Below are positions 53,841-61,565 of a stretch of DNA of 64,000 bases, piece by piece (within the stretch, counting starts at the first letter, position 1; every line of letters begins with the position of its first letter). The stretch is from a virus: positions 1 through 64,000 of the IMG/VR virus record IMGVR_UViG_3300042472_000628. The stretch is one strand, 5' to 3'. The notes under the pieces were generated by a model. That model saw nothing but the letters and a program-made list of their open reading frames with translations. It ran no database searches and was not told the DNA's origin. A program made the position numbers and the translations under genes.

Positions 53841-54512
53841 ATGAAAAATAAAGCAGAAGATGCATGGCAAATCCTAAGAATTCAAGGAGAATTTACAAAA
53901 GGATTTGATACATTTAGCGAACTGGGCCCATGTATTTCCGTATTCGGAAGTGCAAGAACCAAAGTTGCAACTAAATGGTATGAAGAGGCAAAATTATTCG
54001 GCAAACTAATTGCATGTGAAGGTTTTGGTGTAATTACAGGAGGTGGTCCTGGTATTATGGCAGCAGCTAATCATGGCGCAAAAGAAGTTGGTGGTAAATC
54101 TATTGGAATTGGAATTGAATTGCCATTTGAAGCAGGAATGAACAAGTATGTTGACCTTGGAGTTGAGTGTAGGTATTTCTTTACACGTAAAGTTATGTTC
54201 TTAAAATACTCACAAGCGTTTGCAGTATTTCCTGGAGGTCTTGGTACAATGGATGAATTATTTGAAGCTATTACATTAGCACAATGTGGACATAATGTAA
54301 AATACCCAATAGTTTTAGTTGGTAAAGAATACTGGACAGGATTAGTAGATTGGCTTAGAAACGTTGTACTTGAAAATGGTAAAATGAGTGATAAAGATTT
54401 TGATCTATTTAGAATCGTAGACAGTGCAGAAGAAGCAAGAGATAAAATCATGGAATATCATAACAAATATATGACAGATCCAGAATATTTAGGAAGTAAA
54501 ACAAATTTTTAA
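53841..54512 (+). CDS. LOG-family nucleotide phosphoribohydrolase
   Basis: 223 residues, the usual LOG size. Clear motifs are ISVFGSART at the N-terminus, GVITGGGPGIMAAANHGAKE (about 56-75), and FPGGLGTMDELFEAITLAQ (about 133-151); the last is the PGGxGTxxE catalytic signature with its Glu. These enzymes cleave nucleoside 5'-monophosphates to free base and ribose 5-phosphate. In this cluster it may remove or recycle a base during synthesis of a modified nucleotide, or drain host pools (inference). It starts 11 bases after the previous gene. Confidence 0.85.
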   Translation: MKNKAEDAWQILRIQGEFTKGFDTFSELGPCISVFGSARTKVATKWYEEAKLFGKLIACEGFGVITGGGPGIMAAANHGAKEVGGKSIGIGIELPFEAGMNKYVDLGVECRYFFTRKVMFLKYSQAFAVFPGGLGTMDELFEAITLAQCGHNVKYPIVLVGKEYWTGLVDWLRNVVLENGKMSDKDFDLFRIVDSAEEARDKIMEYHNKYMTDPEYLGSKTNF

Positions 54513-54514
54513 TT

Positions 54515-55411
54515 ATGTCACACGATAAACACACAAATAGTAATAGAAATCAGGATCTAAATCTAATGATGCCAAATAGACAGGCTTGGTTAGATTTAGC
54601 AGGTGATTGGAAAGATCCATTCGATTCTCCTAAAATTGTAGAACATGATGGATTTAACGTAGTTCGAGAAGATTTAATGGGCTTTGGATCTAAATGTAGA
54701 TTTGGTGACATCTTAGTTAGTAAATGTCAAACAGATACATTAGTATACGTTCAACCTCGTTTTGGTTTTGCTGGAATTTCATTGGCATATTTAGCTGAAA
54801 AGTACAATAAGAAATTGGTCTTATTTAGTCCATCTCAAAAAGAGATTTCAGATCATCAAGCTATTTGTATTGAGAATGGCGCTGAAATGAAATTTAAAAG
54901 AATCGCAGCAATGCCAAATCTGAATGCACATGCAAAAAGATGGGCTGAAGAAAACAATGCAACTTTTATTCCATTAGGTTTAAAACATGAATTAGTTACA
55001 GCGGCTGCAGTTAAAGTAGCTTATGATCTTGCAGAGGAACATGGATACCCGAAAGAAGTTTGGTCTGCTATTTCAACAGGAGTTTTACAAAGAGCTTTAC
55101 AAATCGCATGGCCAGATGCAGACTTTAATGCAGTGGCAGTTGCACGTAATATCAAAGATGGTGAATTAGGAAGAGCAAATGTATGGTCACATCCTAAACA
55201 ATTTAATCAAGATGTAGATGCTGCATATATGCCACCGTTTCCTTCAGCTACTAACTATGATGCAAAAGCATGGGAATTTATGAAAAAACATGGAAATCCA
55301 GGTGCATGGTTTTGGAATGTAGGTGGAGATCCTAAACCAAAACAAATGACTACTAAAGAAACTGTTAATTCTCAAAGAGGATGGGGAGAAGTTTTGGAAA
55401 TGGATCAATAA
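54515..55411 (+). CDS. PLP enzyme, ACC deaminase/D-cysteine desulfhydrase-like
   Basis: 298 residues, fold type II PLP pattern: VVREDLMGFGSKCRFGD (50-65) matches the (K/R)(D/E)DL.G...GNKxRKLE segment of this family, making Lys60 the likely PLP lysine. Downstream, the strand and helix with VQPRFGFAGISLAYLAEKYN and VLFSPSQKEI fit the cofactor-binding half. It is shorter than cellular homologues (about 330-340). Known members deaminate or eliminate from small amino acids; the substrate here is unknown. Placed two bases after LOG, so the two probably act in one pathway. Confidence 0.7.
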   Translation: MSHDKHTNSNRNQDLNLMMPNRQAWLDLAGDWKDPFDSPKIVEHDGFNVVREDLMGFGSKCRFGDILVSKCQTDTLVYVQPRFGFAGISLAYLAEKYNKKLVLFSPSQKEISDHQAICIENGAEMKFKRIAAMPNLNAHAKRWAEENNATFIPLGLKHELVTAAAVKVAYDLAEEHGYPKEVWSAISTGVLQRALQIAWPDADFNAVAVARNIKDGELGRANVWSHPKQFNQDVDAAYMPPFPSATNYDAKAWEFMKKHGNPGAWFWNVGGDPKPKQMTTKETVNSQRGWGEVLEMDQ

Positions 55412-55416
55412 AAACC

Positions 55417-55446
55417 TGAAACTAAATTAAAAATATTCATATTAAT
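55417..55446 (+). promoter_or_regulatory. Variant middle-type promoter before dUTPase
   Basis: TGAAACTA (55417-55424), 15 bases, TATTAAT (55440-55446). It has one change in the upstream box and a weaker -10 than the other copies, but the same 15-base spacing. Confidence 0.4.
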
Positions 55447-55464
55447 ACTATAACAAAATAAAAA

Positions 55465-55932
55465 ATGGCAAACATAGACAACGAATGTAAAGATCTAGAA
55501 GTACAAGACTTTTACGACCAATCGACAACACACTTAGAAGATATTATGTCGCATCAAAAAGAGATGCAAGAAAAAACTTATGGAATTAAGTTTGACGAAA
55601 TGTCAATTAGAGAAGTAATGAATTTTTGGCATGTTAATACTCACGCAGTTATTGATGAGTTACATGAAATGACAGATGCTCTTGGTGGTATTAAAGATGG
55701 CTCTGGAAATGCAGTATGGAAATACTGGAAAAAAGACTTCTCAAAATATGAAACTATGAAAGTTTCAGATCTATCAGAAGATGATCGTAAAGAGTTGTTC
55801 ATGGAATGGATCGATGTATTACATTTCTTTATTAATTATGCAGCATCAATTGGCCTAGATGCAAAAACAGCATATAATTATTATTTCGCAAAAGCAGAAG
55901 AGAATAAAAACCGTCAAAAACGAGGCTATTAA
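55465..55932 (+). CDS. Dimeric dUTPase/MazG-like pyrophosphatase
   Basis: 155 residues, all helical. Acidic metal-binding segments are DELHEMTDALGG (about 64-75) and FMEWIDVLHFFINYAASIG (about 112-130); the end reads FAKAEENKNRQKRGY, the (K)xEEN..RQ..GY tail of the dimeric dUTPase family. These enzymes hydrolyse dUTP (some dCTP) to monophosphate. The role would be keeping uracil out of phage DNA or supplying dUMP for thymidylate or modified pyrimidine. It overlaps the DNA polymerase start (TAATG). Confidence 0.75.
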   Translation: MANIDNECKDLEVQDFYDQSTTHLEDIMSHQKEMQEKTYGIKFDEMSIREVMNFWHVNTHAVIDELHEMTDALGGIKDGSGNAVWKYWKKDFSKYETMKVSDLSEDDRKELFMEWIDVLHFFINYAASIGLDAKTAYNYYFAKAEENKNRQKRGY

Positions 55933-57344
55933 TGTTATTAGATATAGAACAAACCGAAAAGGAACTAATAGTTTCATATTACGACAAAGAAGGAAAGGTT
56001 TCCTTCAAGAGATATTCTGTAAACCAATTCCAAAATTGGGTAGTCACAGAAGAAAAAGATAAGCATAAAGATAGTACCTATAGAAATTGGGACAATAGAC
56101 CACTTAAAAGAGGTATTGCAAAATCTTTTAATAAATTTAGTTTGTTATATTTCATGGACTCTTTGCCTGAAAAAGACAAAGAAGAGATCTATGAATTTAA
56201 TATGCCACGAACATACTTCGTCGATATTGAAACCGAGATCGTTGATGGTTTCCCAAAACCAGAAGAGGCTAAGTCTCGTATCTTAACATTTTCAATTATT
56301 ACGCCTGAACGTAAAGCAATTGTATTAGGTCTTGAAGATTTAACATCAGAACAAATTGCTAAAATTGAAAAGGATACTAATGCACACTTAAAAAACTACG
56401 ACACTGATTGGGACTTTTCATATCATAAGTTTGATGATGAGTACAATATGTTGTATACATTCTTACATAAGTTTTTGCCTAAGTTCCCAATGATGACAGG
56501 GTGGAACTTCATTAACTATGACTGGCAGTATATAGTCAATAGATGTAAACGATTACAGATTGACCTGACTGAAGTGGCAATCACTGGTAGCTTAGACAAG
56601 ACAGATCAGCGACCAATGCACATGGGAATTTTGGATTATATGCAATTGTATGATAAATATGACAGATCAGTTGCTGTAAAAGAATCAAATTCATTAGACT
56701 TTGTTTCTGGTGCAGTATTAGATGTTAATAAAATCAAATACAGCGGATCATTAACAGATCTTTATAATAATGATTTTACAAAGTATGTTTTTTATAACGT
56801 AATTGACTCGTGTCTTGTATATTATATAGATCGACAATTAAGATCAATGGAAGTACTTTTAACATTAGCAACTATTACAAGAATGCCTTTATATAAAGCT
56901 TCGTCACCTGTGGCAATCACAGAAGCTTTGTTAGCAAGAAAACTAGCAGAAACAAATAAAAAGATTGGTATAGAATACGGCAAAGCAGATTCTCTTAAAG
57001 AAGGTAAATTTGAAGGAGCATTTGTAAAGCAACCTATTGTTGGTTATTATAGTGGAGTAAGTGCATTTGACTTTGCATCACTATATCCTTCAATCATGAG
57101 ACAGTTTAATATTTCTCCCGAGTCATTCGTTGAACAAGTTCCTGAATCTGAAATTATCGAAAGACGAAAAGATACAGCTGTAATTGTTTGTGAAAATGGT
57201 GTAGTATTTAAGAAAGAAGACTCAATTCTTAAAAAGATTCTAAGTGATTTATATGCTCAGCGTAAAGATTACAAAGCTACTTCATATAAATATTATGAAA
57301 AAGCACATGAGCTAGAAAAAAAACTAAAAAAAATTAAAAATTAA
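55932..57344 (+). CDS. 43A: DNA polymerase gp43, N-terminal half
   Basis: 470 residues covering the N-terminal domain, 3'-5' exonuclease and first palm segment of a family B polymerase. Exo I is YFVDIETEI (Asp98, Glu100), Exo II GWNFINYDWQYI, Exo III-like YNVIDSCLVYY, and motif A FDFASLYPSIMRQFNISPES with catalytic Asp380. It stops in the fingers after the helix KYYEKAHELEKKLKKI. Motifs B and C are missing and are found 4.2 kb downstream in the 61566 gene. The frame is clean to its stop, so this is a genuine split gene. Confidence 0.92.
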   Translation: MLLDIEQTEKELIVSYYDKEGKVSFKRYSVNQFQNWVVTEEKDKHKDSTYRNWDNRPLKRGIAKSFNKFSLLYFMDSLPEKDKEEIYEFNMPRTYFVDIETEIVDGFPKPEEAKSRILTFSIITPERKAIVLGLEDLTSEQIAKIEKDTNAHLKNYDTDWDFSYHKFDDEYNMLYTFLHKFLPKFPMMTGWNFINYDWQYIVNRCKRLQIDLTEVAITGSLDKTDQRPMHMGILDYMQLYDKYDRSVAVKESNSLDFVSGAVLDVNKIKYSGSLTDLYNNDFTKYVFYNVIDSCLVYYIDRQLRSMEVLLTLATITRMPLYKASSPVAITEALLARKLAETNKKIGIEYGKADSLKEGKFEGAFVKQPIVGYYSGVSAFDFASLYPSIMRQFNISPESFVEQVPESEIIERRKDTAVIVCENGVVFKKEDSILKKILSDLYAQRKDYKATSYKYYEKAHELEKKLKKIKN

Positions 57345-57370
57345 TTTTCGAAGGTAACGCCAATACACTT

Positions 57371-57380
57371 GATATATAAA
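57371..57380 (+). promoter_or_regulatory. Late-like box before nrdB
   Basis: GATATATAAA, 21 bases before the nrdB ATG. One base off the usual consensus, and no GAAACAA box 15 bases upstream. Confidence 0.3.
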
Positions 57381-57401
57381 TTACAAAAAAATACAACTAC
57401 A

Positions 57402-58382
57402 ATGAACAATAATATCTTCGAAAAAAGAGTAAACATTTTACCATACGAATACCCTTCATTATTAGCATACAAAGATGCAATCCGACACTCTTATTGGATT
57501 CATACGGAATTTAACTTTACTACAGACATTGATGACTTTATGACTAAAGTATCTGATTCTGAGCGTGAAGTAATTAAAAGATCAATGTTAGCAATTGCAC
57601 AAATTGAGGTTAATGTTAAAACTTTTTGGGCTGATCTTTATAAGAGAATGCCAATCACAGAAATTGGAGATGTCGGTATGACATTTGCAGAATCAGAAGT
57701 GCGACACAAAGATGCATACGCACAATTATTAAGAATCTTAGGATTAGAAGACGAATTCCAACATGTAGTAGAGATTCCAGCAATTAAAGATAGAATTGCA
57801 TACTTAACAAAGTATTTGGATGGTACAAGAAGTAAGGACAATAAAATGTATACAAAATCTGTATTATTATTTTCATTGTTTATTGAGCATGTTAGTTTAT
57901 TTAGTCAATTCTTTATTATGATGAGTTTCAACAAGGAGAAAAACTTATTTAAAGGTATTTCAAATGTAGTTGAAGCAACTTCAAAAGAAGAGGAAATTCA
58001 TGGAAACTTTGGATCTGAATTGATCAATATTATTAAGAGAGAAAATCCAGAATGGTTTGATGAGGAATTTGAACAACTTATAGATTCTGCTTGTAAAAAA
58101 GCTTATTTAGCAGAGGTTAAAATTCTTGATTGGATTTTTGAAAAGGGTGAACTTGATTTCCTATCAAAAGAAACTATCAAACAATTTATTCAAAATCGTT
58201 TCAATAATTCACTACAAAGAATTGGAATGAAACCAGTATTTGATGTTGATTTTCAAGAAGTAGAAAAATCTTTATGGTTTGACGTTGAAATTCTTTCAAC
58301 AAAAGAGGGTGATTTCTTCTATAAAAAATCAATCGATTACAACAAAAAGTCTAAGGCAATTACCGAAGACGATCTATTTTAA
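57402..58382 (+). CDS. nrdB: Ribonucleotide reductase small subunit NrdB
   Basis: 326 residues from ATG 57402. The longer TTG frame from 57369 would translate the promoter-like box and was rejected. Class I R2 ligands are in order: Glu in AIAQIEVNV (first metal ligand position), AESEVRHKDAY (ExxH plus the radical Tyr four residues later), IEHVSLFSQF, and KEEEIHGNFG (ExxH). The tyrosyl-radical site is therefore intact. It works with NrdA, 21 bases downstream. Order nrdB-nrdA is the reverse of the common bacterial order. Confidence 0.9.
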   Translation: MNNNIFEKRVNILPYEYPSLLAYKDAIRHSYWIHTEFNFTTDIDDFMTKVSDSEREVIKRSMLAIAQIEVNVKTFWADLYKRMPITEIGDVGMTFAESEVRHKDAYAQLLRILGLEDEFQHVVEIPAIKDRIAYLTKYLDGTRSKDNKMYTKSVLLFSLFIEHVSLFSQFFIMMSFNKEKNLFKGISNVVEATSKEEEIHGNFGSELINIIKRENPEWFDEEFEQLIDSACKKAYLAEVKILDWIFEKGELDFLSKETIKQFIQNRFNNSLQRIGMKPVFDVDFQEVEKSLWFDVEILSTKEGDFFYKKSIDYNKKSKAITEDDLF

Positions 58383-58403
58383 AATAAAAAACAAAAGAAC
58401 TAA

Positions 58404-60029
58404 ATGGAATATCAAAAAAATTACTGGCTTAATGAAGACAGTAGAACATTTTTATCTAGAGGTTATATTACAGAATCTCCAGAGCAGCGAATTAAAGATG
58501 TTGCAAACACTGCAGAAAAACAATTAAAAATTGAAGGGTTTGCAAAAAAGTTTGAGGACTATATGACAAGAGGTTTTTATAGTTTTTCAACACCAGTTTG
58601 GATTAACTATGGAAAAGACAAAGGACTTCCAGTTAGTTGCTACGGATCAAACGTTGACGATACTTTAGATAGTATCTTAAACGGTTCTAGAGAAATTGGA
58701 ATGATGTCAAAATATGGAGGTGGTACTTCAGTATTTTTAGGAAACATCAGAGCAAGAGGAACTAAAATCTCAACAGGTGGAACAGCAGATGGACCTGTCC
58801 ACTATGCTAGAATGTACGATACAACAGTTGATGTATGTAAACAATCAGAAGCAAGAAGAGGTGCATGTGCAGCATGGTTACCAATCGAACACAATGATAT
58901 TTTAGAATTCTTAGATATTGGAACTGATGGTAATCCAATTCAAAACCTACAATACGGTGTTACAGTTACTGATGCTTGGATTGCTGAAATGAAAGCTGGA
59001 GATCCAGATAAACGTAAAGTTTGGGCTAAAGTTATTCAAAGACGTAATGAGTTTGGTTTTCCTTACATTATGTTTAAAGACAACTCAAATAATAATTCAC
59101 CATATAAAGAATTAGGACTTGATATTACAGCAAGTAATTTATGTTCAGAAATTCAGTTACCAACAGACAGTTTTAATTCATTTGTATGTTGTTTAGGTTC
59201 TATTAACCTATTACACTGGGATGAAATTAAAGAAACTGATGCAATTGAAGTTTACACAATGTTCTTAAATGCAGTTATGGACGAATTTATTTTAAAGTCT
59301 TATAATATGCCAGGAATGAAAAGAGCATGGAGATTTGCAAACGATCACAGAGCATTAGGACTCGGAGTTTTAGGTTATCACTCACTATTCCAATCTAAAT
59401 TAATTACATTTGATTCTCTTCAAGCAAAACAATTAAATCACGAAATCTTCTCAACAATGAAAGAGCGTAGTGAAATAGCTTCAAGATGGTTACACGATGA
59501 AAAAGGTTACAGATCTATCCGACCAGGATATGCAAATACTACATTAATTGCAATTGCTCCAACAAAAAGTAGTTCATTTATTTTAGGTCAAGTAAGTATG
59601 GGAATTGAGCCAATTAAATCTAATTATTTTATTAAAGATTTGGCAAAGTCAAAGACCATTTATAAAAACCCAATGTTAATTGAGGAACTTGAGAAATATG
59701 GTTTAAATACACCAGACGTTTGGGAAGGTATTTTAAAAAGAGATGGATCAGTACAACATTTAGATTTCCCAACTAAAGAAGTTTTTAAATCTTTTGTGGA
59801 AATAAGTCCAAAAGAAATTGTATTACAAGCAGCACAAAGACAACATTTTATTGATCAATCACAATCGTTAAATTTAATGATTCACCCTTCAGTTTCAGCC
59901 AAAGATATTAATACATTATATCTATATGCACACGAAGAAGGAGTTAAAACATTATACTATCAATTTAGTCAAAGTTCGGCACAGTCATTCGCAAGAGATA
60001 TTCTTGAATGTTCAAGCTGCGAAGGTTAA
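58404..60029 (+). CDS. nrdA: Ribonucleotide reductase large subunit NrdA
   Basis: 541 residues, much shorter than E. coli NrdA (761). It begins at the start of the alpha/beta barrel with no N-terminal ATP-cone, so the usual dATP shut-off is probably absent. Catalytic residues are present: first active Cys in PVSCYGSNVDDT, SNLCSEIQLPT (Asn, Cys, Glu), second Cys in FVCCLGSIN, the Tyr pair TLYYQ for radical transfer, and a redox tail ECSSCEG. It makes dNDPs for phage DNA. The 3' end runs into hairpins and a terminator. Confidence 0.92.
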   Translation: MEYQKNYWLNEDSRTFLSRGYITESPEQRIKDVANTAEKQLKIEGFAKKFEDYMTRGFYSFSTPVWINYGKDKGLPVSCYGSNVDDTLDSILNGSREIGMMSKYGGGTSVFLGNIRARGTKISTGGTADGPVHYARMYDTTVDVCKQSEARRGACAAWLPIEHNDILEFLDIGTDGNPIQNLQYGVTVTDAWIAEMKAGDPDKRKVWAKVIQRRNEFGFPYIMFKDNSNNNSPYKELGLDITASNLCSEIQLPTDSFNSFVCCLGSINLLHWDEIKETDAIEVYTMFLNAVMDEFILKSYNMPGMKRAWRFANDHRALGLGVLGYHSLFQSKLITFDSLQAKQLNHEIFSTMKERSEIASRWLHDEKGYRSIRPGYANTTLIAIAPTKSSSFILGQVSMGIEPIKSNYFIKDLAKSKTIYKNPMLIEELEKYGLNTPDVWEGILKRDGSVQHLDFPTKEVFKSFVEISPKEIVLQAAQRQHFIDQSQSLNLMIHPSVSAKDINTLYLYAHEEGVKTLYYQFSQSSAQSFARDILECSSCEG

Positions 60030-60036
60030 AATATCC

Positions 60037-60082
60037 GGTGGTATGAAATAGGACCACATTTTAGGACCGTTATAGTTAACGG
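60037..60082 (+). promoter_or_regulatory. Tandem hairpins downstream of nrdA
   Basis: Two short stems before the terminator: GTGGT (60038-60042)/ACCAC (60053-60057), and CCGTTA (60067-60072)/TAACGG (60077-60082) with loop TAGT. They could protect the mRNA 3' end or bind a regulator; no known riboswitch is recognised. Confidence 0.4.
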
Positions 60083-60085
60083 GTT

Positions 60086-60124
60086 GGGCAGAGAAAAGTT
60101 CGCTACTATCTCTGCCCTTTTTTT
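60086..60124 (+). terminator. Intrinsic terminator after nrdA
   Basis: Perfect nine-base-pair stem GGGCAGAGA (60086-60094)/TCTCTGCCC (60109-60117), 14-base loop, then seven T. Confidence 0.9.
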
Positions 60125-60138
60125 GTTTAATAAATTCA

Positions 60139-60148
60139 GATATATAGA
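60139..60148 (+). promoter_or_regulatory. Late-like box before the ferritin-like gene
   Basis: GATATATAGA, 21 bases before the ATG at 60170; imperfect copy of the GATATATAA(T/C)A box, placed directly after a terminator where a new promoter is needed. Confidence 0.3.
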
Positions 60149-60169
60149 ATATAATAAAATATTAAAATT

Positions 60170-60679
60170 ATGAAAACACCCATTAAACCAAAAACATTAA
60201 ATCCAGAAGTAGTTAAAATTATTAACATCAGTATTGGTTTTGAATATACTTCACATATGTTCTGGAATGCAGCATCAAATTGGTGTGCAAATAAAGGTTA
60301 TAATAAAGCAGCTGCTTATTATGCTAAGGAATCAATGCATGAATTAGAACACGTTAAAGATTTACAAAACTTTTTATTAGGATGGAATGTAGTACCTACC
60401 GTTCCTCAAGTGGAAACAGTTTATGAATTTGATAGTTTAGTAGACACTGTTAATCAGTCATATAGTTTAATGGTAGAAGTCTTTGACAACTATGTAAACG
60501 CATCACATGATATTTTTGCAATTGATCTATCTACATTTGATTTCTTACAACATCTTAGAATTGGTCAAATAGGTGCATTAGCAAACTATTCAAACCTATT
60601 AAGTGGATTAGAATTAATTGACACAAACAATAAACTAGATATTTTATTCTTCGAAGACGAATATTTTACAGAAAACTAA
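60170..60679 (+). CDS. Ferritin-like protein
   Basis: 169 residues, as in bacterial ferritin FtnA (165). Helix A carries Glu25 in IGFEYTSHMFWNAASNWCAN; GYNKAAAYYAKESMHELEH aligns with the A-B region and contains the ExxH ligand pair Glu58/His61. Helix D reads FDFLQHLRIGQIGALANYSN. The acidic residues expected in the second metal site of helices C and D (E. coli Glu94, Glu130 region) appear replaced by Ser/Leu/Ala, so only part of the ferroxidase centre remains. Possible roles are iron buffering for NrdB's diiron site next door, or a structural cage; both are inference. Confidence 0.7.
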   Translation: MKTPIKPKTLNPEVVKIINISIGFEYTSHMFWNAASNWCANKGYNKAAAYYAKESMHELEHVKDLQNFLLGWNVVPTVPQVETVYEFDSLVDTVNQSYSLMVEVFDNYVNASHDIFAIDLSTFDFLQHLRIGQIGALANYSNLLSGLELIDTNNKLDILFFEDEYFTEN

Positions 60680-60730
60680 TTTGAGTATCATCGAATTGTA
60701 CCCCTCCTCCGATAGTATCGTTGGATCGAA

Positions 60731-60755
60731 GGCTTAGAGAAATCTAAGCCTTTTC
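60731..60755 (+). terminator. Intrinsic terminator after the ferritin-like gene
   Basis: Eight-base-pair stem GGCTTAGA (60731-60738)/TCTAAGCC (60743-60750) with four-base loop, then TTTTC. A small CGAT/ATCG hairpin lies just upstream. Confidence 0.8.
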
Positions 60756-60758
60756 TTT

Positions 60759-60787
60759 TGAAACAAACCCAAGTATATCGGTATAAT
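60759..60787 (+). promoter_or_regulatory. Middle-type promoter of the clamp gene
   Basis: TGAAACAA (60759-60766), 15 bases, TATAAT (60782-60787), directly downstream of a terminator and 31 bases before the clamp ATG. Preceded by TTT, giving the TTTTG of a host-type -33 box as well. Confidence 0.65.
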
Positions 60788-60818
60788 ATTCAAATATCAT
60801 TATCTAATAAACAAATTT

Positions 60819-61562
60819 ATGAAATTAAAAATTGATCGCATTGACCAACATGCACTAACAGAGTTTATCAATCGTGTTAAACTTATTGACTCTTTCATCT
60901 ACATGAAAATTAAAGATGGACAAATTAATTCAACAGTTTATCTTCCACAAAGAGATGCTGTAAAACACCACTCAATTCCGGCAGATAAAATCTTCCAAGT
61001 AAGTGAATGGCCTGATACCGAAAAAGAAATGAAAATTGCATTCTTTGAAGGTAACAAAGTTATCGAAGCTATTAAACACTTCGAACATGACGCAATTAAA
61101 GGTGAGTTTGAATTCATCGAAAACGATGAAGAATTCGTTGCATCTACATTACGTATTTTCAATGACGAATTGGAAATCACATTATCTTGCTCAGAACCAT
61201 CTTTAGGATTTAAAGATCTTTCACAAGAACAACGCGATGCTATCTTTGCAAGAGCAGATTCTAAATTTGATTTTAGATTGGACACTCACTCGATCGGTAA
61301 AGTTAAAAACTTGTTTACATTAGACAAAGACGAAACATTTGGTATCAAATCTGATGTTGCAGGAATCAATGTAAATGGTAAATCATTTAATGTGGTACTT
61401 ACACCAGACACAAACGGTAATGGTAAAGTTACAGTTTACAAAAAGTATTTAAATCTATTAGACAAAGAGGAACAAACAGTTTATGTGTCAGATTCCAAAG
61501 TAGTATTCGAATCAAATGATTCACACACTTTATTGACAATTTCAACCTGCCAAACTGCCTAA
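60819..61562 (+). CDS. Sliding clamp, gp45-like
   Basis: 247 residues (T4 gp45: 228). Beta/alpha sequence of clamp type with two similar halves, each a run of strands and one helix. Examples are HALTEFINRVKLIDSFIYMK at the start and FDFRLDTHSIGKVKNLFTLD near the middle, the place where domain 2 begins. Residue-level similarity to T4 gp45 is weak, so the call leans on size, layout and its place three bases upstream of the polymerase C-half. It would tether the split polymerase to DNA and may also act in late transcription as gp45 does. Confidence 0.6.
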   Translation: MKLKIDRIDQHALTEFINRVKLIDSFIYMKIKDGQINSTVYLPQRDAVKHHSIPADKIFQVSEWPDTEKEMKIAFFEGNKVIEAIKHFEHDAIKGEFEFIENDEEFVASTLRIFNDELEITLSCSEPSLGFKDLSQEQRDAIFARADSKFDFRLDTHSIGKVKNLFTLDKDETFGIKSDVAGINVNGKSFNVVLTPDTNGNGKVTVYKKYLNLLDKEEQTVYVSDSKVVFESNDSHTLLTISTCQTA

Positions 61563-61565
61563 TAC

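Noticed and set aside
57369-57401. TTG start for nrdB
   Set aside because: It would translate the GATATATAAA box and leader; ATG 57402 has a typical A-rich leader and agrees with the family N-terminus.
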